From Symbiodinium natans (Eukaryota; Sar; Dinophyceae; Suessiales; Symbiodiniaceae): a DNA stretch of 64,000 bases. Under the pieces are notes generated by a model that was given only the letters and a program-made list of their open reading frames with translations, made no database searches and was not told the DNA's origin. Position 1 is the stretch's first letter, and each line of letters starts with the position of its first letter. Where the stretch lies: assembly GCA_905221605.1 (NCBI GenBank), contig CAJNDS010000225.1, positions 950,001-1,014,000 on the forward strand, read 5' to 3'. The position numbers and the translations under genes were made by a program. Positions 52,113-61,645 of this stretch are shown piece after piece.

Positions 52113-52360
52113 GTGTGTCCTAAACTCGGTTTAGGGTTCAGGGTTCAGGGTTCAGGGTTCAGGGTTCAGGGCTTAGGGCTAAATATCTCCCAATCCCTAA
52201 CAGGCCTTGACCCAAAACCACTAATCCTCAAAAGCCCTAAACTCTAAACTCCTAATCCCCAAAAGCCCCTGCACCCCTAAACTGCCAACGCCCTGAATCC
52301 TAATCTACAGGACCGCTCCACGTCTTAGGTCTTGGGGTTTAGGGTTGAAGCTCAGGGTGC

Positions 52361-52484
52361 TACTTGGAGGTTCATGGTATTTCTTAACCTGCACTTGTAA
52401 GCCCCTTAAGCGCCCTAATGTGGTAAAAACCACAGTTATAAGTACAGTTAGAATTGGTCAATAGGTACCATGAACCTCCAAGTA
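52361..52484. mobile_element. MITE family C, complete copy
   Basis: Perfect 19-bp inverted ends TACTTGGAGGTTCATGGTA. 124 bp, no coding capacity. Confidence 0.85.
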
Positions 52485-52706
52485 AGTTTCGGGGTTTAGC
52501 CTTTAGGCTTTCCCAAGCCCTCCTTGAAAATGCTTTAAACACACCCGCGAATGCCCTTACGACCTTTGTTGGAGGGTTCTGACGTGCGTGGCCGTGGGGT
52601 TCTACAGGCTGGGGTTTAGAGATGAGGGTTTAGGGTACAGGGTTTAGGGTATATCGGGGCTCCAAAATGAGTGTCTCGTACTCAGGGCCCGGAGACCTTT
52701 TCAACC

Positions 52707-53328
52707 CTGAGCTGATACTAAGGGCCCTTGTGACTACTGCAAGACTAAACCCCAAAATCCTAAGCTCTTAACCCGTTTAACCCCTAATGCTCCAGACCCG
52801 GAACCCCAAAGCCCGAAACTCCAAACTCTCGCAGAGCGAACCGTTTATCACGAAAACAGTGAATGGCGCCGCCACAGACTGTGGGATCACACTTTGATGA
52901 GCGCGAAAGGCGATACCATGCTCAGGAACACTATGGTACAGTCACCATTTACGAAGGTGACCTTGCAAGCAATGGATCTGATCCTGCAGATGGTGCCTTT
53001 GGCCTTGTGTGTCCTTTGGCCCACTTCACTGAACCAGTGGCAGCGCAGATCAAGCTCTAAATGGATAGCTGTCTTGGCCCTCATATGAGCGTGGAGAAGT
53101 GTCTACCTCCTGAAGATCTTGGCGAAGCCGAGCGCATCTACACCGATGGTTGTCGTGGACAGACGGCCTTCTCGACGCACCGTAGGGAATCTACCTACTC
53201 GTTCGCCCTAGACCTCTGATCTGTTCTAACCCCTACAACTCTAAACCCTGAACTGATGCTAAGGGCCTAGTAGCTACCTAAAGCCGAAACCCTAAAGAAG
53301 CTAAGCCCCTGAACTGATACTAAGGGCC
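52707..53328. mobile_element. Possible decayed element between short direct repeats
   Basis: CTGAGCTGATACTAAGGGCC at 52707 recurs with one or two changes at 53248 and 53309. The repeats bracket the broken reading frame below. The region between lacks heptamers. Confidence 0.35.
52863..53219 (+). pseudogene. Open frame broken by one TAA, weak RNase H-like motif
   Basis: The frame runs from 52863 to TAA at 53058 (reading HAQEHYGTVTIYEGDLASNG, later AHFTEPVAAQIKL) and continues in the same frame from 53061 to TGA at 53217, including EAERIYTDGCRGQTAF. The IYTDG motif recalls the first catalytic Asp of RNase H domains, but the other catalytic residues cannot be placed. Codon third positions are less GC-rich than in the exon islands. 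Confidence 0.35.
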
Positions 53329-54003
53329 TGTGACACTCTCCTAAACCTTAAATCCTAAGCCTAAACCCTAAACCCCGGGAGACTAAACCCGCCAAAACGC
53401 GGCTGGGAGGACAAGCTCCGGGCAAGGCACCCGCCTAGGGATTTTGGAGGTTTCGGATTGAGGAGTTGCGGGTTTTGCGTCTGCGGGGTTTCGGGTTTTG
53501 GGTCTTCGGGGGTTAGGTTTCGGGGAAGGTCTGGAGTTTCAGGGTGAGTGGCATGTTTCGGGATCCTGTACCAGCCCCCCCTGAGGTACCCCCCAACCTA
53601 AACCCTAAACTCCTACAACCAGGAAGCCTAAGTTGGCACCTGGGTAGGGTTTAGGGTTGAGGGTTGAGGGTTTAGGGTTTAGGGTTTAGGGTTTAGGGTT
53701 TAGGGTTACCCGAAACCTTAAACCCTGTAAACGCCGTAGCTTGCCTTATAAAATTCACCATAGGCCCTCTATGCCCTACAAAAAACCCGAAACCCTTGAA
53801 ACCCTATAAACCCTAAACCGTGATCTTCCTGGCGCTGCTTGGCGCGTCCCCATGGGCTTGCGTCTAGGGTTAAGTGAGATCCCTCAGATCCTTTAGCGGT
53901 TTTAGTGGTTTGGGGTTTAGGGCTAAGTCAATTTCCTCAGATCCTTGAGTGGTTTTAGTGGTTTGGGGTTTGGGGTTTCTTCCTTGGAAGAGTATTCTAT
54001 CAG

Positions 54004-54070
54004 GCATCACCAACAGCATTGGTCGTGGCCAGCCCAGTGTCAGAGCAGGCAACCTTGCTTTGCGCGAGGG
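54004..54070 (+). CDS. Candidate exon, unknown protein
   Basis: Preceded by GAGTATTCTATCAG, reads ASPTALVVASPVSEQATLLC and ends at GTGGGG. A minus frame is open but has no matching splice signals. Confidence 0.45.
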
Positions 54071-54099
54071 GTGGGGGGTTGGGTTGGGTTGGGTATAGG

Positions 54100-54208
54100 G
54101 AAACCCTAAACCCTAAACCCTAAACCCTAAACCCTAAACCCTAAACCCTAAACCCTAAACCCTAAACCCTAAACCCTAAACCCTAAACCCTAAACCCTAA
54201 ACCCTAAG
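54100..54208 (-). repeat. Perfect CCCTAAA array
   Basis: Fifteen uninterrupted heptamers, ending 15 bp before the next acceptor. Confidence 0.98.
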
Positions 54209-54223
54209 CCCTGTGGGTTTCAG

Positions 54224-54269
54224 ATGTTCGTTCCTGGGCTTCCCGCGAGAAGCCGGGGCTCTCATGACG
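54224..54269 (+). CDS. Candidate exon, unknown protein
   Basis: After CCTGTGGGTTTCAG reads MFVPGLPARSRGSHD and ends at GTTTTG. Confidence 0.45.
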
Positions 54270-54508
54270 GTTTTGGGGTTCGGGTTTGAGTGTGTGGAAG
54301 GTCTCCCGTCCCCTCACCTGTGAATGGACTTTCTTATCGAAGTAAGGGCTTAGGGAATCGGGGTTTTGGGGTTTAGAGGTGGTTTAAGGGTTCAGGGGTT
54401 AGGGTCTTTTGGGGTTTCGCGGTTTAGAGGATTAAGGATTTAAGGGTTAGGGGTTTAGGAGTTTTCGGGTTTAGGGTTTAGGCATACCCGAAGCCCTACC
54501 AAGCCTAG

Positions 54509-54577
54509 GGATGCGCCAGCTGAGAGCAGCAACCTGTCTTCTGGGAGCACGGGAGGACGTGAAGAGATTGGGCGCCG
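54509..54577 (+). CDS. Candidate exon with GC donor
   Basis: After CAAGCCTAG reads DAPAESSNLSSGSTGGREEI then GRR, ending at GCTAAG. A second frame (MRQLRAATCLLGAREDVKRL) is also open. Confidence 0.4.
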
Positions 54578-54724
54578 GCTAAGGCTTAGGGTCTGCGTAG
54601 GGGCAATCTCTCAAGTAGGGTTTAGGGTTTAGGATTTACGAAGGAAGGTTTAGGGTTTGGGTAGGTTTAGGGTTAGGGTCCGTAGGGTGGATCCTGTAAA
54701 CCCTATAAGCCCCCTCCGACCGGC

Positions 54725-54904
54725 AAACCCTAAACCCTAAACCCTAAACCCTAAACCCTAAACCCTAAACCCTAAACCCTAAACCCTAAACCCTAAACCC
54801 TAAACCCTAAACCCTAAACCCTAAACCCTAAACCCTAAACCCTAAACCCTAAACCCTAAACCCTAAACCCTAAACCCTAAACCCTAAACCCTAAACCCTA
54901 AACC
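54725..54904 (-). repeat. Perfect CCCTAAA array, about 25 units
   Basis: Uninterrupted heptamers. Confidence 0.98.
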
Positions 54905-54909
54905 TCTTA

Positions 54910-54910
<1 letters not shown>

Positions 54911-54948
<38 letters not shown>
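54911..54948. repeat. (TA)n microsatellite
   Basis: About 18 TA dinucleotides between the heptamer array and the GC-rich satellite. Confidence 0.97.
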
Positions 54949-54951
<3 letters not shown>

Positions 54952-54959
54952 AACCCTAA

Positions 54960-55298
54960 AGGCAGCAAATCGACCGGCCCTGTTGGTCACTGGCCCTGGG
55001 GCCAATCCTTCCAGATCGACCGGCCCTGTTGGGCACTCAAGGGTCGCACGCGGCCTTGGCCACGGCAAATCGACCGGCCCTGTTGGGCACTCAAGGGTCT
55101 GGCCTTGTCCTGGCCCGCGCGCGCGCGACCTTGGCCTTTGGGGCCAATCCTTCCAGATCGACCGGCGCTGTTGGGCACGCGGCCTTGGCCTTGGCCTTGA
55201 CCACGGCAAATCGACCGGCCCTGGCCTTGTCCTGGCCCGCGCGCGCACGCGCAGCCTTGGCCTTGGCCTTGGCCACGGCAAATCGACCGCTCAAGGGT
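54960..55298. repeat. Complex GC-rich satellite (AAATCGACCGGCCCTGTTGG)
   Basis: Six partial units share AGATCGACCGG or AAATCGACCGG, GCCCTGTTGGGCACTCAAGG, CTTGGCCTTGGCCACGGC and GGCCCGCGCGCGC modules in shuffled order. Both strands are open in several frames because of composition; no gene is implied. Confidence 0.9.
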
Positions 55299-55313
55299 CT
55301 TCAGGGTTTCCGC

Positions 55314-55314
<1 letters not shown>

Positions 55315-55361
<47 letters not shown>

Positions 55362-55400
55362 CCCCCCCCCCCCCTCCTCCCTCTCCCTCCCCCCCCCTAC
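55315..55400. repeat. C homopolymer and CCCTCC tract
   Basis: About 42 C's, one G, then C-rich CT sequence. A likely assembly weak point. Confidence 0.95.
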
Positions 55401-55676
55401 TCTCCCCTACCTCTTCTTCTGGCCTCTGCGGGTCCATGACAGAGTGAGGTTGGAGGACAGGGCTTGCTGATGAAAAATGTAAACTTTGTATTTCTTCATG
55501 TTTTGGCATTCTCTGGGTGGGTGGGTTTTTTTCGAGAGCCCAAACAGCGGCTACTAGAGATTGCTCGACCCGGAGCTGCTGAACCCTAAACCCTAAACCC
55601 TAAACCCTAAAACCTGAGGTACCCTCTAAACCCTAAACCCTGAAGTTTGGAAACCTCCGAGTCCTCTTGGCAACAG

Positions 55677-55720
55677 GTGACGCCGCGAACGGCACGAGCG
55701 GCGGCCTCAACGAAAACAGG
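55677..55720 (+). CDS. Candidate exon, unknown protein
   Basis: After CTTGGCAACAG, reads DAANGTSGGLNENR to GTTTAG. The frame is open upstream as well (NLRVLLATG), so the exon may begin earlier. Confidence 0.4.
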
Positions 55721-56401
55721 GTTTAGGGCTTAGGCTTAGCGTTAACGGTATTTAGGCTCGATTTTAGGGTTAAAGGTTCTCGGGATTTAGGGATATAGCG
55801 TTCCAGGGACAGGGTTTTCGGGATTGGGCGGGGTGGCTATTCGGAGTCTTGTGGTGCAGGGGACGAAAGGTTTGTTCCAGAGCTTATAGGGTTCAAAGTT
55901 TTAGGGGGTTGTGGTGCGAGATTGTGGGATGCAAATATTTGGGTCTTACAGGCCTGCACCGAAATCCGAAACCCTGTCGTCCTCCTTTTCCTTTTTTTCT
56001 TGCAGATTTGAAGACTTTGCTCTTCTATCGTGCCCTTTCCGAGCTACTCGTACCCTAACCCCGACACCCCAAAATCCTAAACCCCTAAACGCTGAAGTCG
56101 TCAACCCCCAAACCTCTTGACCCTCAACCTGAGTTCTGAAACTTCAAAGCTTCGAACGCAGCCTTGGGAGACCAGGTAGTTGGTGCTACGTATGTGCCCC
56201 GCACCCCGCCCCTAGACCCCCCGGTAATCCCTAGACTACTCATGTAGGTGTTTAGGGATGAGGGCTTCTTCGGGGTTTAGGGTTTGTCTTCTTTTTTTGT
56301 GGGTTTTTGGGGGTGGGTTTCGGGATTCGGCTTGAAAAGCCTTAGTCCCCAAGCCCTAAGCTCCATAGCCTGAGGCAGTCACACCTCTCGCTCGGGCCCA
56401 G

Positions 56402-56429
56402 ACCTTGGATGTGATGGTGGCATGGAAAG
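56402..56429 (+). CDS. Candidate micro-exon
   Basis: TLDVMVAWK lies between CTCGGGCCCAG and GTTCAG. Confidence 0.3.
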
Positions 56430-56674
56430 GTTCAGAGCTTTAGGAGGGCAGTTAGGGCCAGGGATTCGGGGTTGGGCTGACGCTGTTTAGGGGGGGGGGG
56501 GGGGGTTTGGGAGTTTTTGGAGGAGGTTTAGAGGTGGAGGGCTTAGAGGTTTAGTAAGGGGCTTTGTTGAGGGGTTTGAGATGGGGAGGTTTGGGGGGAA
56601 GAAAACACAACCGCAAATCCCTTGAACCCTAAACCCAAAATAAAACCCTTGAACCCCAATTAAACCCTAAACTT

Positions 56675-56776
56675 GGGATGTTCCCCCTTACACTAGCAGT
56701 CCTTAAGAGGGATTTTCGTACCCCCCCTATTATGATCCAAATGAATTAAGGACTGTTTTTATGAGGGGGAACAACC
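56675..56776. mobile_element. MITE family E copy
   Basis: GGGATGTTCCCCCTTACACT at the left and TGAGGGGGAACAACCC at the right are inverted ends; AGTCCTTAA and TTAAGGACT continue the stem. Sister of 59857. Confidence 0.75.
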
Positions 56777-56880
56777 CGAAACCCGAAACCCGAAACCCTC
56801 TTAGTATAAGGGTTAACATCTGAGGGGGAACAACCCTAAACCCGAAACCCTAAACCCTCTTAGTATAAGGGTTAACATCC
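56761..56880. repeat. 60-bp tandem duplication of a MITE end plus telomere-like units
   Basis: TGAGGGGGAACAACCC, three telomere-like heptamers (CCCGAAA/CCCTAAA), then CTTAGTATAAGGGTTAACAT occur twice head to tail. Confidence 0.85.
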
Positions 56881-56911
56881 CACCCCTCTGCCCCATGCTT
56901 GTTGGACCCAG

Positions 56912-56959
56912 GTGGCGGCTCCAGGGTCTTTCGTCCCCTCACCGGTGCCGCCAAGACAG
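56912..56959 (+). CDS. Candidate exon, 16 codons
   Basis: VAAPGSFVPSPVPPRQ lies between GTTGGACCCAG and GTGGCG, phase 0 on both sides. Proline-rich. Confidence 0.5.
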
Positions 56960-57181
56960 GTGGCGCGCAGGGTGTTTCCAAAGCTTTTGTGGGTCTAGGG
57001 TTGAGAGGGTTAGAGGGTGAGGTTTAGGGTTCAGGGTTTAGGGTTTAGGGCTACTTCCCTTCCTTCGGGTTTCGGGGTGTCATTCCATTGGTGCATATCC
57101 GATGAAGGCTCAGGGTTAGGGTCTACAATGGTTTAGGGCCGAGGGACGCCAGTGGATGGCCTCTGCTCTCTTAGGAACACT

Positions 57182-57292
57182 AACCCTAAACCCTAAACCC
57201 TAAACCCTAAACCCTAAACCCTAAACCCTAAATCCTAAACCCTAAACCCTAAACCCTAAACCCTAAACCCTGAACCCTAAACCCTCAACTCT
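57182..57292 (-). repeat. CCCTAAA array
   Basis: Fifteen or so units with CCCTAAA to CCTAAAT and CCCTGAA variants. Confidence 0.96.
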
Positions 57293-57417
57293 TGCTCTAC
57301 AGCGGAAGGTCTAAGGCAAGCCCCCCAGGTACATCGGGATAGTTCGGGTTGAGGGTTTTGGGGTAATCAGGGTTTCTGAATGCTTTTGGGCTCAGGGGCA
57401 GTTTAGGCTGCGGCTTA

Positions 57418-57512
57418 ACCCTAAACCCTAAACCCTAAACCCTAAACCCTAAACCCTTAAACCCTTAAACCCTAAACCCTAAACCCTAAACCCTAAACCC
57501 TAAACCCTAAAC
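57418..57512 (-). repeat. CCCTAAA array
   Basis: Includes two CCCTTAAA octamers. Confidence 0.96.
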
Positions 57513-57527
57513 CGAGGGAGATGATCG

Positions 57528-57607
57528 TAGGCTTCTTTGGTTGGGGAAGTGTCCCGCCGATAAAACTTGTCCTCATACTTGTCGGCCGGACATTTCCAGA
57601 ACACGGC
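57528..57607 (-). CDS. Candidate exon on the minus strand
   Basis: The - reading AVFWKCPADKYEDKFYRRDT then SPTKEAYDHL follows a minus-strand TTTAGCCCAG and has the better composition. The + strand is also open, so strand is uncertain. Confidence 0.35.
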
Positions 57608-57670
57608 CTGGGCTAAACCCTAAACCCTGAACCCTAAAGCCGAAACCGTTAAACTCTAAACCCTAAACCG

Positions 57671-57826
57671 TGGGGGGAGATCCCCTTATTTTTACGGATG
57701 CTTACGTTGTGAGGGTTCCCCAAAACGCACCACGATCTGAGAACGGCTGGAGTATGGAAGCGTTCAGATCAACAAACCTCACGGGCCTGCAGCAGATGAA
57801 CACTAGCGATGCAATCGCCTCTCTGG
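57671..57826 (+). CDS. Candidate exon region, about 50 codons
   Basis: The + frame reads GDPLIFTDAYVVRVPQNAPR, then ENGWSMEAFRSTNLTGLQQM and NTSDAIASL. Boundaries are unclear, but no other frame is comparably protein-like. Confidence 0.4.
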
Positions 57827-58048
57827 GTTTTTGGGTTCAGGGCTTAGGATTTAGAAGGGGTTCAATCCCCAAAAACGTGAAGGGCTCTTAAAGTCTTAGG
57901 TTTGTACTGGGGCAGCAGACAGACCGGAAGAGCAGGAGAGGCACCTTTGAGGTTTCAGTTCTTGGGCTTGAGGCTTAGATCACTAAGAGAACCAAAAGCA
58001 ACCTTAGTTTTGATGCTACGCGACCCGCCTTGGCCGGGGCCTGTCCAG

Positions 58049-58079
58049 CGGCAAGGCATACCCAAACGGGAGGTCGCGG
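58049..58079 (+). CDS. Candidate micro-exon
   Basis: RQGIPKREVA lies between GGGGCCTGTCCAG and GTGTGA. Longer frames on both strands cover 57902-58370; I trust none of them. Confidence 0.3.
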
Positions 58080-58484
58080 GTGTGAAGGTGCTGCTAGACT
58101 TCAGGGCTTTTAGAGGCTTCGTGCAATCATTCCCTTTGAGGATCCTGTTGTAACACGCAGGCTCATGTATAGACCACGCACCCCAAATGTGGGAGTGGCA
58201 AAACAAGAACAACCCAGGTCCGGGTACAGGGGAGGGGGGTAGGGTCGAAGGGTGTGCGATGGGGAAGCAGGGTCGGTGGAGTGGCAAAGGGAGGGGAAGG
58301 GTGGCAGGGACAAAAGTTTGGCGGTGGGGGGTATATGCGTGGGGCGGGGTTCGGCAGGGGGCTATCCATTCCAAGCAAAAAAAGTTCCAGATACCTGAGG
58401 TCCAGGGTTCTAGACTTTAGAGACTTGGGTCCGTAAACCCCAGCCCGAAACCCTAAACCCGAAACCCCAAAAACACGCATGCAG

Positions 58485-58535
58485 GTGGCCTCGCCCAGGA
58501 CGGCGGCCTTTACCGTTGGCCCGCCGCGGAACTCG
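58485..58535 (+). CDS. Candidate exon, 17 codons
   Basis: VASPRTAAFTVGPPRNS lies between ACGCATGCAG and GTAGCT, phase 0 on both sides, GC3-rich. Confidence 0.5.
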
Positions 58536-58599
58536 GTAGCTCTCGTCTTGCGGGAAAGGATTTTAGGCTTTAGGCTTTAGGGTTTAGGGTGCCCTACAG

Positions 58600-58830
58600 C
58601 ATTCAACAACAAAAGCCCGACATTCAACATCTTTGCCCCTCAACTTCCCCCCAACAAATAAACATAAAAAAATTGAATTATATTTATGTATATTATATAA
58701 CATACATATGTACATGTATAGATATCTACATATATAGATATCTAGATTGATTTATAAAACGCACATAATCAACCTACAAGCCGGATCCGAGAGCAGCGCA
58801 ATTATTCTATACCCTCAACTTTCAAGCCTA
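58600..58830. other. AT-rich unique stretch
   Basis: TATATA and ATACATATG words with a GATATCTACATATATAGATA imperfect palindrome near 58722-58742. No exon seen. Confidence 0.5.
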
Positions 58831-58834
58831 CCCC

Positions 58835-59069
58835 CCTGGTTCTTAGTAGGGAAATGAGGGAATGATCGCCTTACATAATCCTTCAAAGGGTATAGGTTAG
58901 GTTTGGGTTTAGGGTTTAGGGTTTAGGGTTTAGGGTTTAGGGTTTAGGGTTTAGGGTTTAGGGTTTAGGGTTTAGGGTTTAGGGTTTAGGGTTTAGGGTT
59001 TAGGGTTTAGGGTTTAGGGTTTAGGTATACATAGGGCCCTGATTCCCTCATTCCCTACTAAGAACCAGG
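58835..59069. mobile_element. MITE family D with a telomere array inside
   Basis: Left CCTGGTTCTTAGTAGGGAAA and right TTCCCTACTAAGAACCAGG are inverted ends of about 28 bp. The centre is a TTTAGGG array of about 18 units. Without the array the element would be about 110 bp, like its relatives. Confidence 0.85.
58896..59025 (+). repeat. TTTAGGG array inside a MITE
   Basis: About 18 heptamers, nearly perfect, in the middle of the family D element. Confidence 0.98.
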
Positions 59070-59149
59070 CCTAGTGTTGCACCCACCGAGGACAGTCGAA
59101 GCTCGGTTCGCGTTGTTCAGAGGGTCCATGGGTTTCATGTGACTTGAAT

Positions 59150-59310
59150 AGGGTTTAGGGTTTAGGGTTTAGGGTTTAGGGTTTAGGGTTTAGGGTTTAG
59201 GGTTTAGGGTTTAGGGTTTAGGGCTTAGGGTTTAGGGTTTAGGGTTTAGGGTTGAGGGTTTAGGGTTTAGGGTTTAGGGTTTAGGGTTTAGGGTTTAGGG
59301 GTCAGGGTAG
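59150..59310 (+). repeat. TTTAGGG array
   Basis: About 22 units with single TTTAGGG to CTTAGGG and TTGAGGG changes. Confidence 0.98.
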
Positions 59311-59336
59311 AGGTTGTGTGATTTTTAACGGGGCAG

Positions 59337-59448
59337 CGATGCCCGGCAAGTGATGCTAAAGGCGCGCCGCGTGGAATTTTCTGTACGAAGTCCTGACGAT
59401 TTGACTGAATTGCGGACCCCACTCTGCAGCCCCAAAGAGTCAGGGTGA
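59337..59448 (+). CDS. Candidate last exon, 36 codons
   Basis: Acceptor TGATTTTTAACGGGGCAG. Reads DARQVMLKARRVEFSVRSPD, then DLTELRTPLCSPKESG and TGA. The minus strand is open too, but the acceptor supports +. Confidence 0.5.
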
Positions 59449-59730
59449 ACCCTACTGTAACCCTAAGCCCTACATCCAAATCCGACGCCTCAAAGCCTCC
59501 AAAGCCTAAGCCCCAAGTCCGAGCTCCAAACCCCAAAGCGCCGAAGCCCCCACACCGTAAAACTCCAAAGAGAAGCTCCAAATCCATACACAACCTTGAA
59601 AACCTGTAATACACATTGAAAATTTGCAGACCTGACAAAACTTCGTAGCCCAGTGGTGCCCTTTGACCCTTTTCTTGGTTCAAGGTTCCCCTGGAAAGGA
59701 CCCAGCCCCAAAAAGGGACCCATATTGTAG

Positions 59731-59829
59731 TTTCTGGGCTATGACGCAATCCCGCGGCTCCACTTGCCGGTGCCCTCCGAGGCCCTGTGCCCCAGGCCTT
59801 GTCATCCCCCAGCCGGTGCGGCAAGAAGG
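59731..59829 (+). CDS. Candidate exon, unknown protein
   Basis: After CATATTGTAG in phase 0 reads FLGYDAIPRLHLPVPSEALC then PRPCHPPAGAARR. Other frames and the minus strand are also open; this one has the best third-position bias. Confidence 0.4.
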
Positions 59830-59856
59830 CTTTCCAGAAGGTTTAGCATTTGGGCT

Positions 59857-59957
59857 GGGATGTTCCCCCTTGTACTAACAGTCCTTAATGGGGATTCGAG
59901 TACCCCCCCCCCCAATTTAATTTCGATTAAGGACTGTTAGTATAGGGGGAACATCCC
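59857..59957. mobile_element. MITE family E, near-perfect copy
   Basis: Inverted ends of about 32 bp start GGGATGTTCCCCCTTGTACT and include AACAGTCCTTAAT. 101 bp in all. Confidence 0.9.
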
Positions 59958-60163
59958 AATATTAGCTTTTTGGGGCTTGGGGCTTTAGGGTTTTGGGTTT
60001 GGGGTTGAGGGCTTAGGACCTTGCGGCTTGGGGTTTGTTTTGGTTTGGAGTTTAGGGCCTTAGGGTTTTGGCGCTTCAGGGTCTTTAGGGTTTGGGGTTT
60101 GGGGCTTGGTTTTTGATTTAGGGTTTAGGGCATAGGTGTATGGGCAAACATGCAGCTGCCCAG

Positions 60164-60211
60164 GGCCGACTGTCGGAATCCTCGAAGTCTAGAGCTTGCC
60201 GCTCGCAATGA
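60164..60211 (+). CDS. Candidate last exon, 15 codons
   Basis: After GCTGCCCAG reads GRLSESSKSRACRSQ and TGA. Confidence 0.35.
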   Translation, partial: GRLSESSKSRACRSQ

Positions 60212-60368
60212 AGAGCCTAAGAGCCGAAGAGCTCAAGAGCCTAAGAGCCTCAGAGCCGAAGAACCCTAGGAGCCTAAGAGCACCAAACCCTGAAGCCCCA
60301 AACACATCTCACTTCCAGGAACCCTTAGACCCCGCAAGCACTAAGCCCGTGACTGCGCAGGTTTCCAG

Positions 60369-60410
60369 ACCCTGCCGCTGGCGCAGGCCTCGATTCGAGA
60401 GACTTCGATG
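60369..60410 (+). CDS. Candidate exon, 14 codons
   Basis: TLPLAQASIRETSM lies between CGCAGGTTTCCAG and GTGTTT, phase 0 on both sides. Confidence 0.45.
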
Positions 60411-60758
60411 GTGTTTGCATTTTGGGGGTTGAGGGTGAAACCCGAAGCCCTAAAACCTTAAACCCAAAGTCCTCAACAACCCTTACCCCTAGTTCAGCCG
60501 GAAAACTGAACGTTCAGTGTTTAGGCTTTATAAAGCTGATGGGCTTGGCATTTAGGGCTCTAGAGGCAGATTGCCACCAGCACGTACCACCCCCACCACA
60601 ACAATTGCCAACCAGCAAGCCCGAAACCCTATACACCCTGAGCAATAAGCCCTACGCCTCGCTATGGATCATCTTGCTCCCGCGGGGGAGGGCTTGGGGT
60701 AGGAACTGTTCTACCTTGTTTAGCCCTCTCTCACCCTAAATCCTAAACCTCCCCCCCG

Positions 60759-60900
60759 TTGGAGGTTCATGGCACTTATTAACCAATAAATTACTGTACT
60801 TAGAACTATGTTAGGGCACTTAAGGGGCTTATAAGTGGATTATAAATTATAAGTACAGTTATACTTGGTTCATATGGTTCATAAGTACCATGAGCCTCCC
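60759..60900. mobile_element. MITE family C copy
   Basis: GTTGGAGGTTCATGGCACTT and AAGTACCATGAGCCTCC are inverted ends. The interior AT-rich part matches 52361. Confidence 0.75.
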
Positions 60901-60969
60901 GGCCCCCCCCCCCCCCCCCCCCCCCTTCTATCCAGCGTGTCCTTGTGAAGTCGGCTCCTTGTTTCACAG

Positions 60970-61015
60970 GTTCCGAGCTTGTACCCCAGGATTGTGGCCT
61001 GGGCCCAAGGGCGGC
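60970..61015 (+). CDS. Candidate exon with strong acceptor
   Basis: Acceptor GGCTCCTTGTTTCACAG, starts with GT, reads VPSLYPRIVAWAQGR and ends at GTTTGG. Confidence 0.5.
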
Positions 61016-61059
61016 GTTTGGTTTGGGGGTCTTGGGGTTTGGGGTTTTGGGGTTTTTTG

Positions 61060-61165
61060 GTTTTTGGGTTTTAGGGGTTTTTGGGGTTTTTGGGGTTTTA
61101 GGGGTTTTAGGGGCTTTAGGGGTTTTAGGGGTTTTAGGGGTTTTAGGGGTTTTAGGGGTTTTGGG
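61060..61165 (+). repeat. (TTTTAGGGG)n nonamer array
   Basis: About nine units. A related block lies at 62013-62140. Confidence 0.93.
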
Positions 61166-61301
61166 CGGCTTTGGGCAGCTCTGAGGCCTTTAGGGCTTTG
61201 GGTTGTAGGGCGCTGCTTTCGAGGGTTTGGGCTTTAGAGCTTCGGCCTTCAGGGTACGCCTGACAGCTAGAAACCGAAAAGCCCCCAAGCCAGAACACCA
61301 G

Positions 61302-61412
61302 TCCCGCACTGATGAGATGGAGCTCTGGACTCAGTGGCTCCTAGTAGAGAAGCTGTCGCTCGCGTCTATACTTGCTGTTGTGTCAGCAAGAATTGAAACA
61401 ACGGTGTTCTGA
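61302..61412 (+). CDS. Candidate last exon, 36 codons
   Basis: After CAGAACACCAG in phase 0 reads SRTDEMELWTQWLLVEKLSL, then ASILAVVSARIETTVF and TGA. The frame is open back to about 61227, so it may start earlier. The leucine-rich middle could be a helix or membrane-facing segment. Confidence 0.5.
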   Translation, partial: SRTDEMELWTQWLLVEKLSLASILAVVSARIETTVF

Positions 61413-61559
61413 GCCTAGCACACAGACATGTTGGGTCTGGTGGTTAGGTCCACATCGCCCTTAAAGAAGCTGTTTGTGCGGCCTCATTCAGGTTGGGGAT
61501 AGTGAAGCGAAACCCACAACCCCAGCAATGTACCTGGATACCAAGGGAACTATGCAGGG

Positions 61560-61619
61560 TGCCGTACTATATACAGGACCCAAAAGGGGACAATAATTTA
61601 GAGAACTACCCACGTGGAT
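61560..61619. mobile_element. MITE family B, right half only
   Basis: GTGCCGTACTATATACAGGA to TTAGAGAACTACCCACGTGG aligns closely with the right half of the copy at 36371. No left half found. Confidence 0.65.
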
Positions 61620-61645
61620 CCTTATGCAACGGGACAGTGTTTCAG

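Noticed and set aside
54949-55447. Overlapping 110-154-codon frames on both strands
   Set aside because: All arise from the GC-rich shuffled satellite plus the C-run; several frames are open at once, which is typical of composition.
57830-57875. tRNA T-arm-like GGGGTTCAATCCCC
   Set aside because: No anticodon or D arm can be folded around it at tRNA spacing.
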